The notes beneath the pieces are model-generated. The model had not been told where the DNA came from and searched no databases. It saw only the letters and a list, made by a program, of their open reading frames with translations. From Fuerstiella marisgermanici (lineage in GTDB: Bacteria; Planctomycetota; Planctomycetia; Planctomycetales; Planctomycetaceae): a DNA stretch of 64,000 nt. Within the stretch, counting starts at the first letter, position 1; the number at the start of each line of letters is the position of its first letter. The translations under genes were made by a program, and so were the position numbers. The stretch is taken from NCBI RefSeq assembly GCF_001983935.1, contig NZ_CP017641.1, forward strand, positions 496,001 to 560,000, read 5' to 3'. Positions 1-8,942 of this stretch are shown piece by piece.

Positions 1-9
1 TACCGTCGG

Positions 10-1143
10 TCATCGTGCGAAGCGGAAGAACGATAGCAGTCGAGTCCCAAGGCGTTGAACCGTTTCCATCATGCGTTCCAACGAGCGACCGCGAAGACCG
101 ACGGCGCCCAGGATCAGGCTTGCCATCGCCGCGTCCGCTCCGACGCTGTGCTCGCCATCCTGACCAGCGTCAGATTGCGCGACGTGGCGCAGTTCGACGG
201 CTGTCAGCATCGTGGTGTGAGATGATTCTTCAAACGGATTGAATCTCCCCAGCCCTGCTTTCAGACTGGTTGCCATGTTGGCCGAACGGTGGGATCCGGC
301 GATGCCAACGGCTGCTTGAAGTTCGTCAAGGTCCGCGTTGACAAAACCACCCTCCGACTGCTGGTTGAAGAACGCCATCGCTGCATTGATGGCAGAATCA
401 TCGTCGTCGGTCGTGCTGTCCTCATTATCCCTCGACATGTCGAAGAATGGTGTGTGAAGCTTCGAAGGGCCCTCCGCATCATCGCAGTTCAGGCTGTCCT
501 GCAACAGGCCCCCGAAACTGGAAGCAGGCGGCCCGCTGCGCGGGATTTCTACGAACCCATCGGCAAGTAGCAAAGAGGCTTCGTCGCTGTTGCTGTCATG
601 CGATTGTTCAACAGGCGGTAACGGTTGGACGTCAGCCTCGACCGGAATCGGCTGTTCGCCAGCATCATCCGCGTTCTCAAAAGCACTGTCCGTTGCGGCG
701 GCAGTCGCTGAATTCCAAAACGGCGGGTGACGTCGACGTAGTTGATCCATCTGCGGACCGTCGCCTGCGCGGGGCTGGTCAGCCCAAAAAGCGTCGAATG
801 CACCCGCCGGAAATATGCCGGGATTCCAATTGCTGTCCTGCTGCGCGCCAGCCCCAAACGCAGGATTTTCCTGTGGTGGGGGAACCGCACCGTCCTGAGG
901 TGCGAAAATGTTCGCAGTGACAAATTCCGCGACTGCAAGCGATTCCGCGACATCATTAGATACGGATGCGGACGAAGTGTTGTCAGCATCCACCGGTGAC
1001 TCTTCAATGAGGCTCACTGCGTTGACGGCAGACAGCACGAGACGTGTTTCGAAGGTTTCGCAGGAGACGTGGCGACTCCGCAGCTGGTGTCGGCGCTGTG
1101 GGCGTGACATCGAGCGTTGCAGAGCTTGCAGAAAGTGGAACAT
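10..1143 (-). CDS. LEPR-XLL leader protein of unknown function
   Basis: 377 residues. The N-terminus is basic and runs into FETRLVLSAV at about residues 31-40, a variant of the planctomycete LEPR-XLL leader (family consensus LExRxLLSA) found on secreted or surface proteins. The rest is low-complexity, acidic and rich in Asp, Ser and Ala, with no enzyme motif that I recognise. The last 40 residues are a basic, Leu/Met/Phe-rich amphipathic stretch. It lies 52 bp downstream of the RsbW-like ATPase gene and reads the same way, so it may share that transcript. Start chosen at the ATG that keeps the leader intact. Function unknown. Confidence 0.7.
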   Translation of the reverse strand: MFHFLQALQRSMSRPQRRHQLRSRHVSCETFETRLVLSAVNAVSLIEESPVDADNTSSASVSNDVAESLAVAEFVTANIFAPQDGAVPPPQENPAFGAGAQQDSNWNPGIFPAGAFDAFWADQPRAGDGPQMDQLRRRHPPFWNSATAAATDSAFENADDAGEQPIPVEADVQPLPPVEQSHDSNSDEASLLLADGFVEIPRSGPPASSFGGLLQDSLNCDDAEGPSKLHTPFFDMSRDNEDSTTDDDDSAINAAMAFFNQQSEGGFVNADLDELQAAVGIAGSHRSANMATSLKAGLGRFNPFEESSHTTMLTAVELRHVAQSDAGQDGEHSVGADAAMASLILGAVGLRGRSLERMMETVQRLGTRLLSFFRFAR

Positions 1144-1195
1144 TGTTTGACTCCCGATTAAAGGCTGTTGGTGAATACGCTTCGCACAATTTTGC

Positions 1196-1621
1196 TCAGA
1201 CTTTTTTCGATGATCGGACTTTCTCCATCACGACCAAGCGGCCACCGTTCGAATGCAAAACGCGGGTCATGTAGTTTCGCATCAGGTACAGCCCGCGGCC
1301 GTGGAAGCGGCCCACTCCTTTGGGCGTTGTCGGATCGGGAACTTCGCTGGGGTTGAATCCCAGGCCTTCGTCTTCCACTTCCACCACCAGGCGGACCGGT
1401 GTGACCACGCATTGCAGCCGCACGGTTTTCTGTGCATCAAAAGAATTGCCGTGTTTCATGGCGTTTATAAGTGCTTCTTCAAGGCTAAGTCGCACTGCAA
1501 ATCGATCACGATTTCCGTACCTGTGTTCGATCATCATGTCGTCGACTCGCGTCTGAACGGACACAATCCGCGTGGGATCCGTTGGCAACTTCAGGTTCAG
1601 AAAATAATCAAGCATCATCAT
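1196..1621 (-). CDS. RsbW-like anti-sigma / GHKL ATPase domain protein
   Basis: 141 residues, the usual size of stand-alone anti-sigma-factor Ser/Thr kinases. The GHKL ATPase motifs are visible: N box EEALINAMKHGN near residue 49, G1 box DEGLGFNP near 87, and G2 box GRGLYLM near 110. Family members phosphorylate anti-anti-sigma proteins or hold sigma factors; which partner applies here is not shown. The gene overlaps the end of the kinase/TPR gene by 14 bp with three successive ATG codons, so translational coupling is likely. No STAS-domain partner was found in the window. Confidence 0.85.
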   Translation of the reverse strand: MMMLDYFLNLKLPTDPTRIVSVQTRVDDMMIEHRYGNRDRFAVRLSLEEALINAMKHGNSFDAQKTVRLQCVVTPVRLVVEVEDEGLGFNPSEVPDPTTPKGVGRFHGRGLYLMRNYMTRVLHSNGGRLVVMEKVRSSKKV

Positions 1622-4292
1622 TGTTGGTCCCCCTTTGCAGATCGTTGAGTACGGCGCTAGCTTCCGAGGCTTTGCCCTGGCGTTTTAGAACCCGAGCAAG
1701 GTTCGCACCTGCTCGGTTGAGTGTGGCACGTTGACTTTCTGACGAAGTGCTTTCGTCGAACGCGGCCTGTAGTTTTTCGACGGCGAGGCGATACGCGTTT
1801 TCGGCGGCGATGAGATCGCCATTTCCTTCGGATGCAAAACCGTAGTTGTTCCAGATCCCGCCAAGCGTCCAGACATCCTGTGGATTATTAGCAGTGATGT
1901 CACAAACCGGTTGCTGCGACTTCAATGAATTGCCAAGGGCATGGATGGCGGCCGACACGTGGCCAAGTCGAGCCAGCGATTGTCCCAGGCGATTGCTGCT
2001 CCACGCCAACTGCCGCAGCACGATCGGAGAACCGGGCGACGTCGTTAACAGCTGTTGCTGAATGTCCGCTGCGGTTGCGAAGGCTTTGGCAGCATCTGAC
2101 TGTTCCTTCATGTTTGCCAGCAGGACGCCAAAACTGTCATAGCAGATGGCAAGTTCCTGTCGAAAATCCACGCGGTCTGGATGAGCGTCTGCCAATTGCT
2201 GCTGCAACCGAATGGCGTCTGCGTGTGCTGCTCGGGCTCGCTGCGGCGAAATGGTTCGATGGGCAGCGCCGAGGTTTTCGAAGGTGGCCGCGAGATAGCG
2301 TTGAGCCAACTCATCACCGGGATCGCTGTCCGTGATCGCAAACAGAATCGCCTGCGCTTCCGACAAACTCTTCAGCGCTTTCTCGGATTCATTTCGCTCG
2401 ACATACATGAGTCCGACATTGTTCAGCGTTTGGCCGAGTGCTCGCCGGGAAGTTGAATCCGTGCTGTCAGCCTCAACAAGCTTTCGTAGTGAAGTCTGAG
2501 CAGCCGTATAGCGTTCCTCAGCGGCCGGGAAGTTTCCGCTTTTGGCGTACAGCAATCCGATGTTGTTATCGCACAGTGCGAGCTGCACGGCCCATTCTGA
2601 GTTGTTCGGATCGCTTGCCACAATCTGGTCGAACGCTCGCCACGCATCAACATGAGCCGCCAAAGCTTCCTCGGGCGTGCCTGCCCGTTCGGTCAGCGAT
2701 GCCACCTTGTTCAGTGTCACGGCCAGATGCTCCGTGAATCCGCCGCTTTCCTGTGAGCGGTTGATGAAGCTCCGGTAATGCTGAATGACGTCGTTAAGAA
2801 CTCGTCGGCGCAGATGATCGGTGCCTTCGATCAGCGATAATTCGTTGTCCAACTGCAGGCCGAAGCGATCGACCACACTTTGAGTTTCCTCAAAATTTGC
2901 CTCCGCCAGTTCACGCGCGGCTTCGGTTTTGGTCATTTCGTTGTAGACCAAAGCTGTCGTAATCAGCGAGCCCGCAAACGTCATCGCGGCGAAACCAGCG
3001 ATGGCAGCGACCGTGCGACGGCGACGGCCCATCCACCGCGCGGCTCGTTCTGAAAGCTTCGGTGCCCGCGCGGTTGTTGTTTCTCCGGCGAGGAACCGTT
3101 CCAGGTCCTGAGCCATCTGCTCTGCAGTTTCGTAGCGTTGGTCCGGCGTTTTCGAGGTTGCCTTCAGGATGATGTGTTGCAGATCGCGTGGAAACTCAGG
3201 GTTCAGTTTTCGCGGCAGGACAAGGTCCTGAGACTCGATGCGATACAGGATCTCACAGGGTTCCCCTTCAAATGCCGCTCGCCCCGTTGTCAGTTCATAA
3301 AGCGTGATCCCCAGCGAATAGACGTCAGACCGCGCATCGACGAGATTCCGGTTGCCGCGAGCCTGCTCGGGACTCATGTATCGCACCGTTCCCAGCAGGT
3401 CGCCTGTGCGAGTCATCGATTCGTTGTCGCGAGTCAACGCCAGCCCAAAGTCTGTGACCCAAATGTGGCCATCTTCATCCAGCATCAGATTCGATGGCTC
3501 GACGTTGCGATGCACGACGCCGCATTCGTGCGCAGCATGGAGTGCTCGGGCCGCATCGACGCAAATCGACGCGATGAACTGCAGACGTTCGGTGGGGTCA
3601 ACCGGCAGAAGATGTTGAATCGACATCGGAACGTCGTGCCGATGTTGCACCGATTCATCGCTCGTCGGTACATCGAAGCCTTCAATGACGGTGGGAGTAT
3701 CAACGTCGATGAGTTCATCGTCGCTTGAAGCGGCAGTACGGTGGCTTTCAATGGTGACAACATCATCCAGCGGAGCGCCATCGATCAGCTTCATTGCCAG
3801 AAATCGGGAACCATCATGTTCGCCAACATCGTAGACGGGAACGATGTGCGGATGATCGAGCTGGGCCAGTACCTGAGCTTCGTTCTGGAATCGCAGAACG
3901 CTGATCGCCTTCAACCCGGACGCGAATGGCAGAACTTTGAGCGCGACGCGTCGGCCGAGCTTCGAATCTTTGGCTTCATAGACCACTGCCATTCCGCCAC
4001 GGCCGAGTTCACTGTGGATTTCATAGTTGCCAATTTGTCGTGGAGTCTGCATGGAACTGGCGTCATCGCGTTGCTTAGCTCGGACTTGTTCGAGTGCTAC
4101 GAAGGACGGCATCACTTCACGAATAAGCTCCGCAATTTTCGGAAACATGACTTCATAGTGCTGAAGCGGCCGTTCTTTGCCGGCACGAAGATCAGCCTTC
4201 ACTGTATCCAGTGCTTCCTCCAGCTGCTCGCTGTTCTTAAAGGAAGTCAGCGAATCGCGGGCGGCGGCTTCGTTGTCGATTCTCATCAGCAT
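1608..4292 (-). CDS. Ser/Thr kinase-like membrane protein with TPR domain (catalytic loop altered)
   Basis: 894 residues. The order is: N-terminal region 1-85, Pkn2-type kinase fold about 88-400, one membrane segment about 427-449 after an Arg-rich stretch, and TPR-type helices about 480-880, presumably outside the membrane. Present are the glycine loop (GRGGMAVVYEA), ATP-binding K119, DFG at 281-283 and MSPEQARG. An insert of about 50 residues rich in Asp/Ser lies between about 175 and 230. The catalytic loop reads HRNVEPSN at 261-268 instead of the family HRDxKPxN, so the catalytic Asp is Asn263 and the Lys is Glu265. The fold is certain; kinase activity is doubtful. Overlaps the downstream RsbW-like gene. 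Confidence 0.9.
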   Translation of the reverse strand: MLMRIDNEAAARDSLTSFKNSEQLEEALDTVKADLRAGKERPLQHYEVMFPKIAELIREVMPSFVALEQVRAKQRDDASSMQTPRQIGNYEIHSELGRGGMAVVYEAKDSKLGRRVALKVLPFASGLKAISVLRFQNEAQVLAQLDHPHIVPVYDVGEHDGSRFLAMKLIDGAPLDDVVTIESHRTAASSDDELIDVDTPTVIEGFDVPTSDESVQHRHDVPMSIQHLLPVDPTERLQFIASICVDAARALHAAHECGVVHRNVEPSNLMLDEDGHIWVTDFGLALTRDNESMTRTGDLLGTVRYMSPEQARGNRNLVDARSDVYSLGITLYELTTGRAAFEGEPCEILYRIESQDLVLPRKLNPEFPRDLQHIILKATSKTPDQRYETAEQMAQDLERFLAGETTTARAPKLSERAARWMGRRRRTVAAIAGFAAMTFAGSLITTALVYNEMTKTEAARELAEANFEETQSVVDRFGLQLDNELSLIEGTDHLRRRVLNDVIQHYRSFINRSQESGGFTEHLAVTLNKVASLTERAGTPEEALAAHVDAWRAFDQIVASDPNNSEWAVQLALCDNNIGLLYAKSGNFPAAEERYTAAQTSLRKLVEADSTDSTSRRALGQTLNNVGLMYVERNESEKALKSLSEAQAILFAITDSDPGDELAQRYLAATFENLGAAHRTISPQRARAAHADAIRLQQQLADAHPDRVDFRQELAICYDSFGVLLANMKEQSDAAKAFATAADIQQQLLTTSPGSPIVLRQLAWSSNRLGQSLARLGHVSAAIHALGNSLKSQQPVCDITANNPQDVWTLGGIWNNYGFASEGNGDLIAAENAYRLAVEKLQAAFDESTSSESQRATLNRAGANLARVLKRQGKASEASAVLNDLQRGTNNDDA

Positions 4293-4631
4293 CAGTCATG
4301 GCCTCTTGTGAAACACTCGTCTTCAACAGTGAAAACGCGGAACGATTGCCGGCGCTACTGAAAAAAGTGTGAATTGCGAAATGTTTCTCAACGCTGACTC
4401 GTGGGGTGAATCGCGGTTCCCAACTTAAAAAGAATTTTGCTTGATGTTTCCGCAGGCAGCACGTTTTAAGTGGAAGGGCATGTGTACTTCGGCCTTCGCC
4501 GAATTCACCTGGACCGTTCGGTCAGATCTCCCCCACTTCTCACATTTTTGCCTTTCACCAGTTCGGCGGTGCACCCGTTCGCCCGATTGGGCTGCGCGCT
4601 TTCTTCGCCGACAGAAGCAGGAGAGCTAATC
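4293..4631. other. Divergent intergenic region
   Basis: This stretch separates the kinase-like gene (leftward) from the double peroxidase gene (rightward). It carries no convincing gene. The reading frame open from a GTG at 4470 into the peroxidase gene has no leader-like sequence and begins directly after a promoter-like box, so I treat it as 5' leader. The only signal I can support is the promoter candidate at 4441-4469. Confidence 0.5.
4441..4469 (+). promoter_or_regulatory. Possible sigma70-type promoter for the double peroxidase gene
   Basis: TTGATG at 4441-4446 and TTTTAA at 4464-4469 are separated by exactly 17 bp. Transcription from here would give a leader of about 155 nt before the ATG at 4632 and would exclude the upstream GTG at 4470 as a start. 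This is a match by eye only. Confidence 0.3.
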
Positions 4632-7600
4632 ATGCTGTTTCGAAAACCAAACCGTCGTCGCAAAATGAACAAGAAGGCATCAGGGGTTTCGGCTGTGGAG
4701 TCGGTTGAAGATCGGCTGCTGCTGTCCGCGGGTTCGCTGCTCATGCCTGACGCCCCCCCCGAAGCCCGAATTGCACCCCAGCCAGATGCAGGCTTGAATG
4801 AGGACAACAACTCTGAAGAACCCGGTCGTGAACGGCGGCGGCATCACGATCACCGAGGTCCAAACCGCGGCGCGGATCGTGTACGTCGGGACGAGGCCCC
4901 GGAAAACAACAACGGGTCCGGCGTCGGGACCGTCGAAGAAGAAAGCGAAGCTGTCGATGAGAATGTCGATGCGACGGAGACCGAAGACAACTCAACGTTG
5001 GAAACTGGTGACACCGACACTCAGAATTCAACAGACGATGCTGTCGATGAGGCGGCCGTAGAACCCGAGGCTGTTACGGTCACTGAAACAGAAATGATTA
5101 TGACGTCGGTCGATGCGACGGACGTCGACAATGTCGATGCCGAAGATTCGATCGCTGCGGAAAGCGACGTTGTTCTGCAGTGGAATAATCTCTTCGGCGA
5201 CTTACTGATCGCCGACAACATTAATCAGAATCCCGGCTACGCGTCGCGATCGATGGCCATGTTGAATGTGGCGATCTACGACGCTGTCTCCATCGCGGCG
5301 GGAAACCCTGACAGCATTTTCTATGATTACGACAGCGATATCCTGAACACGTCTGGAAGCGTTTCGGCCGATGTCGTCGCGTCTCAAGCGGCTCACACAG
5401 TGCTCAGTTCGCTCTACCCGAATCAGCAGGCCATGATCGACGCGTTTCTTGACAGTGTCATCGCGGAAAACCCCGACGCGGATGCCAGCATCGCTTTGGG
5501 AACTGCAATTGGCAACAGCATTGTCGCGACTCGAGCCGACGACGGTTGGGATGCGACGGACGTCTACGTGGGCACGGACGCTGTCGGATCTTTTCAGGTG
5601 GATCCGCTGAATCCCGACGTTCCGGTTTGGGGGCCTGTCTGGGGCGAACTTGAAACGTTTGCGATTTCATCCACGGATGACTTCGCTCCGCACACAACTC
5701 CACCGCTGTCCAGTGAAGATTACGCTGATTCGTACAACGAAGTTTTGGAACTTGGCTCTGTCGACAGTACCGTACGCACGGCGGACCAGACTGAGGCTGG
5801 ACTTTTCTGGGCCTACGATCGCGAGGGACTGGGGACGCCGCTATCACTGTACAACGACGTGCTGATACAGATCGCCAGTCAGGAAGGCAATAGCTTTGAG
5901 CAAAACGCCGCTTTGTTCGCTCGGGCTTCGGTCGCCATGGCTGACGCCGCCATTGTGGCCTGGGACACGAAGTTCAGCGAAGAGTTCTGGCGTCCAATTA
6001 CGGCCATCCATGCCGGTGACAACGACGGTAACCCGCTGACCGAAGGCGACACCGAATGGACCGCTTTGGGGGCTCCCGATGGCGATAGCGATATCGTTGG
6101 GTTCACTCCTCAGTTTCCGACTTATATTTCCGGCCATGCCACCTTTGGCGGAGCGTTGTTCGGGACGCTTCAGGATTTCTATGGAACGGATGACATTTCC
6201 TTTGAGCTGACCTCCACCGAATTGGAAATCCTGCTTGCAGATCCCGATCTGCAGGCCGCTTATGGACTGGATCTGGACGACGCGACTCGGTCTTTTGATT
6301 CGTTCAGCGAAGCGATGGCGGAAAACGGACGTAGCCGAGTTTACCTGGGTATTCACTTCGACTTCGATGACCTTGTCGGTCAGGAAGTTGGTCAGTCTGT
6401 TGCCGCTGCCGTCGCTGCTGAATTCGATGCACTTGGTGTCGCATCCCCAGTTACGGGTGCGAGTGAGTTTGCATCGATTGATGGCACAGGCAACAACATC
6501 GACAACCCGGAACTCGGCAGCACCAACACCCAGTTGCTGAGGCTGGCTGACGCAGACTACGGCGACGGTGTGTCGAGTCCCGCCGGAGAAGATCGGCCGA
6601 GTGCTCGCGAAGTCAGTAACGTGATCGCTGCCGCAGAAACATCCGAAACGAACGATCGATACCTGACAGATATTTTCTGGGTGTGGGGCCAGTTCATCGA
6701 TCACGACATCGATCTGACCGGAACCGCGTTGGATGATGAGGGGAATCCAGAGCAATCGATTCCGATTGAAGTGCCAGCCGGAGATGTGTTCTTCGACCCT
6801 ACTGCGACTGGTGAGGCCGTGATCGACTTCAGCCGCTCTGCTTATGTTGAAGGGGATGACGGCGTTCGCGAGCAGGTGAATCAGATTACCGCGTTTATTG
6901 ACGGCTCAGTGATCTACGGTTCTGATGAAGAGCGGGCTGCCGAGCTGCGAACATTCGAAGGCGGACTGCTGAAGACCAGCGAAGGCGATCTACTGCCCTA
7001 CAACGAAGCAGGACTCGACAACGCGGGTGGCCCTTTTGATTCGCTGTTTTTGGCCGGTGACGTTAGAGCCAACGAAAACGTCGCTCTCACCGCCATGCAG
7101 ACGATCTGGGTGCGCGAACACAATCGCATTGCCACAGAGTTGGCCGCCGAGAACCCGGATCTGACCGACGAAGAACTGTACCAACAGGCACGGCAGATCG
7201 TCAGCGCTGAGTTGCAGGCGATTACCTTTAATGAATTCCTGCCAGCACTGTTCGGAACCGACGCCATCAGCAACTACGCAGGCTACGATTCCACGGTCGA
7301 TCCAAGTATCGCGAATGAATTTTCAACAGCAGCATATCGTTTTGGGCACACGCTGTTGTCTTCTGAATTGCTGCGGCTTGACGAAAACGGCGACGTGGCC
7401 GACGAAGGCAATCTTGCCCTGTTGAACGCGTTCTTCAATCCAGGCGAACTGGAAGAAAACGGAATTGATTCGCTTCTGCGTGGAGCAACAGTAAACGTCG
7501 CTCAGGAACTGGACAACGAAGTCGTGGATGACATTCGCAACTTCCTGTTCGGTGCACCGGGATCGGGCGGATTCGACCTGGCGTCGCTAAATATCCAACG

Positions 7601-8708
7601 CGGCCGCGACCACGGCTTGGCCGACTACAATTCCACCCGAGTTGCGTTGGGGCTGGATGCTGTGGAAAGCTTTTCTGACATCTCGTCCGACCCGGAAGTC
7701 GCTGCGAAGCTGGAAGACCTGTACGGCACGGTCGACAACATCGACCTGTGGGTGGGCGGTCTTGCCGAAGATCATTTGCCGGGATCCAGCATGGGGGAAA
7801 CATTCTCGATGATCATCATTGATCAGTTCGAACGGCTCCGCGATGGCGATCGATTCTGGTACGAGAACGTGTTCTCAGGCGACGAGCTGGCCGAAATCGA
7901 TGGTACGACTCTGGCTGATGTGATCGAACGCAACACGAATATCACCGGCCTGCAGGACACCGTGTTTTTTGCCCCGACTGTGGCCCGTCTGGACCTCGCC
8001 GAAATAGGGTCTGACGACGTCACGATTCAAGCTGTCGATGGCAACCTTGAAGTCGTTGATAATCAATCCCAGACAGTGGTCAGTAGTCAGTCACTGGCCG
8101 ATATGGAACGCATCATGGTGGTGGGCTTGAACGGTCAGGCCGACCGGATTGTGGTCGAAGGTCTGACTGCGGCCGACTTGCCTGGTGGGATCTCGATCGA
8201 AAGTGGCGACGATGCAGGTGACACGCTTGTTGTTGGCGGCACGGCGAATACCGATCACATTGCCATCAGCAGCGAACTCATTGACGTCAACGGGCTGGCC
8301 ATGGAAATGACGGGGGCCTGGCGAGTTGTCATAGTGGCCACCGACAGTGTAGGCAACGTGCACGTCTCGGATGATGTGAACTTCCGAGTGGATATCGTCG
8401 ATGGCACTGGCGACGACCATGACGACCATTCGCGGGAAGACCATCGGCCGGATGATCGTCGTGAGAGGGAAATCGCGAAACGCGAGAAGTTTGGCCGTGC
8501 CGTTCGTGTGCCGTCGGCCCGTGAAGAGTGTGAATCGGCTCAGCCCCCCGAAACTCCAAAGCGGATTGCACAACGCGCTCAGCGGCGATCAGTGCCGACT
8601 GCTGCTGCCGAAGAGAATTCTGTGCAATCGATGAGTGCCCTCGATCCGTTTTTCGCCGCTGGTAACCTCGACGATCTATCGGGCAATGCTGAACAACGAC
8701 GCAGGTAG
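4632..8708 (+). CDS. Secreted fusion of vanadium-haloperoxidase-like and animal-type haem peroxidase domains
   Basis: 1358 residues from the ATG at 4632, which has AGGAGAG just upstream. The leader is LEPR-XLL type (ESVEDRLLLSAG, about residues 25-36), followed by an acidic linker to about 175. Domain 1 (about 180-600) has the vanadate/phosphate pocket of the PAP2/vanadium haloperoxidase superfamily: K447...R454-P, SGH at 500-502, and SR...H with R569 and H575. Domain 2 (about 640-1115) is an animal haem peroxidase: distal D690-H691 in GQFIDHD, R812 and E815 in RANEN, REHNR after it, proximal H906 in YRFGHTLL, and NIQRGRDHGL. A beta-rich region and a His/Asp/Arg-rich tail close the protein. 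Both active sites look complete. Likely role: extracellular halide or peroxide chemistry. Substrates unknown. Confidence 0.88.
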   Translation: MLFRKPNRRRKMNKKASGVSAVESVEDRLLLSAGSLLMPDAPPEARIAPQPDAGLNEDNNSEEPGRERRRHHDHRGPNRGADRVRRDEAPENNNGSGVGTVEEESEAVDENVDATETEDNSTLETGDTDTQNSTDDAVDEAAVEPEAVTVTETEMIMTSVDATDVDNVDAEDSIAAESDVVLQWNNLFGDLLIADNINQNPGYASRSMAMLNVAIYDAVSIAAGNPDSIFYDYDSDILNTSGSVSADVVASQAAHTVLSSLYPNQQAMIDAFLDSVIAENPDADASIALGTAIGNSIVATRADDGWDATDVYVGTDAVGSFQVDPLNPDVPVWGPVWGELETFAISSTDDFAPHTTPPLSSEDYADSYNEVLELGSVDSTVRTADQTEAGLFWAYDREGLGTPLSLYNDVLIQIASQEGNSFEQNAALFARASVAMADAAIVAWDTKFSEEFWRPITAIHAGDNDGNPLTEGDTEWTALGAPDGDSDIVGFTPQFPTYISGHATFGGALFGTLQDFYGTDDISFELTSTELEILLADPDLQAAYGLDLDDATRSFDSFSEAMAENGRSRVYLGIHFDFDDLVGQEVGQSVAAAVAAEFDALGVASPVTGASEFASIDGTGNNIDNPELGSTNTQLLRLADADYGDGVSSPAGEDRPSAREVSNVIAAAETSETNDRYLTDIFWVWGQFIDHDIDLTGTALDDEGNPEQSIPIEVPAGDVFFDPTATGEAVIDFSRSAYVEGDDGVREQVNQITAFIDGSVIYGSDEERAAELRTFEGGLLKTSEGDLLPYNEAGLDNAGGPFDSLFLAGDVRANENVALTAMQTIWVREHNRIATELAAENPDLTDEELYQQARQIVSAELQAITFNEFLPALFGTDAISNYAGYDSTVDPSIANEFSTAAYRFGHTLLSSELLRLDENGDVADEGNLALLNAFFNPGELEENGIDSLLRGATVNVAQELDNEVVDDIRNFLFGAPGSGGFDLASLNIQRGRDHGLADYNSTRVALGLDAVESFSDISSDPEVAAKLEDLYGTVDNIDLWVGGLAEDHLPGSSMGETFSMIIIDQFERLRDGDRFWYENVFSGDELAEIDGTTLADVIERNTNITGLQDTVFFAPTVARLDLAEIGSDDVTIQAVDGNLEVVDNQSQTVVSSQSLADMERIMVVGLNGQADRIVVEGLTAADLPGGISIESGDDAGDTLVVGGTANTDHIAISSELIDVNGLAMEMTGAWRVVIVATDSVGNVHVSDDVNFRVDIVDGTGDDHDDHSREDHRPDDRREREIAKREKFGRAVRVPSAREECESAQPPETPKRIAQRAQRRSVPTAAAEENSVQSMSALDPFFAAGNLDDLSGNAEQRRR

Positions 8709-8765
8709 TCAGCCCTGATTCGTTTCGTTCCGTTGCCAGGTAGGGCATCGGTCCGGAATCACCAC

Positions 8766-8852
8766 GAAGACAATAAGGGGACAGAAGACAATAAAAAGCA
8801 ATAAGAAAACGTTCTACGTTTCTTGATAAGTACAATGTCCTCTCTTCTGCTT
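8766..8852 (+). repeat. Flanking repeat, left copy (REP-like)
   Basis: This copy starts GAAGACAATAAGGGGACA and ends near TTGATAAGTACAATGTCC; both blocks recur exactly at 15027-15101 in the same orientation. The outer GGGGACA and TGTCC.CT blocks are inverted relative to each other, so the RNA or single strand could fold back. The GGGGACA core resembles REP-type sequences linked to TnpA/RAYT transposases in other bacteria (resemblance only). It lies between the peroxidase gene and the CHAT operon. Confidence 0.7.
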
Positions 8853-8942
8853 CATGGCCCACCTCGCGTCCCCAGATAAATGTGCGTTGACCCCACTTGC
8901 CAACAGGTTGCCCCTGTGTGGTTTGATGGTTAGCATTGGAGC

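Noticed and set aside
4470-4631. Upstream GTG extension of the double peroxidase gene
   Set aside because: Starts directly after a promoter-like -10 box and adds 54 residues ahead of the typical LEPR-XLL leader; ATG 4632 has a good ribosome-binding site.
5844-6755. 303-residue minus-strand reading frame inside the double peroxidase gene
   Set aside because: It is the complement of clear peroxidase motifs, has no family resemblance and no ribosome-binding site.
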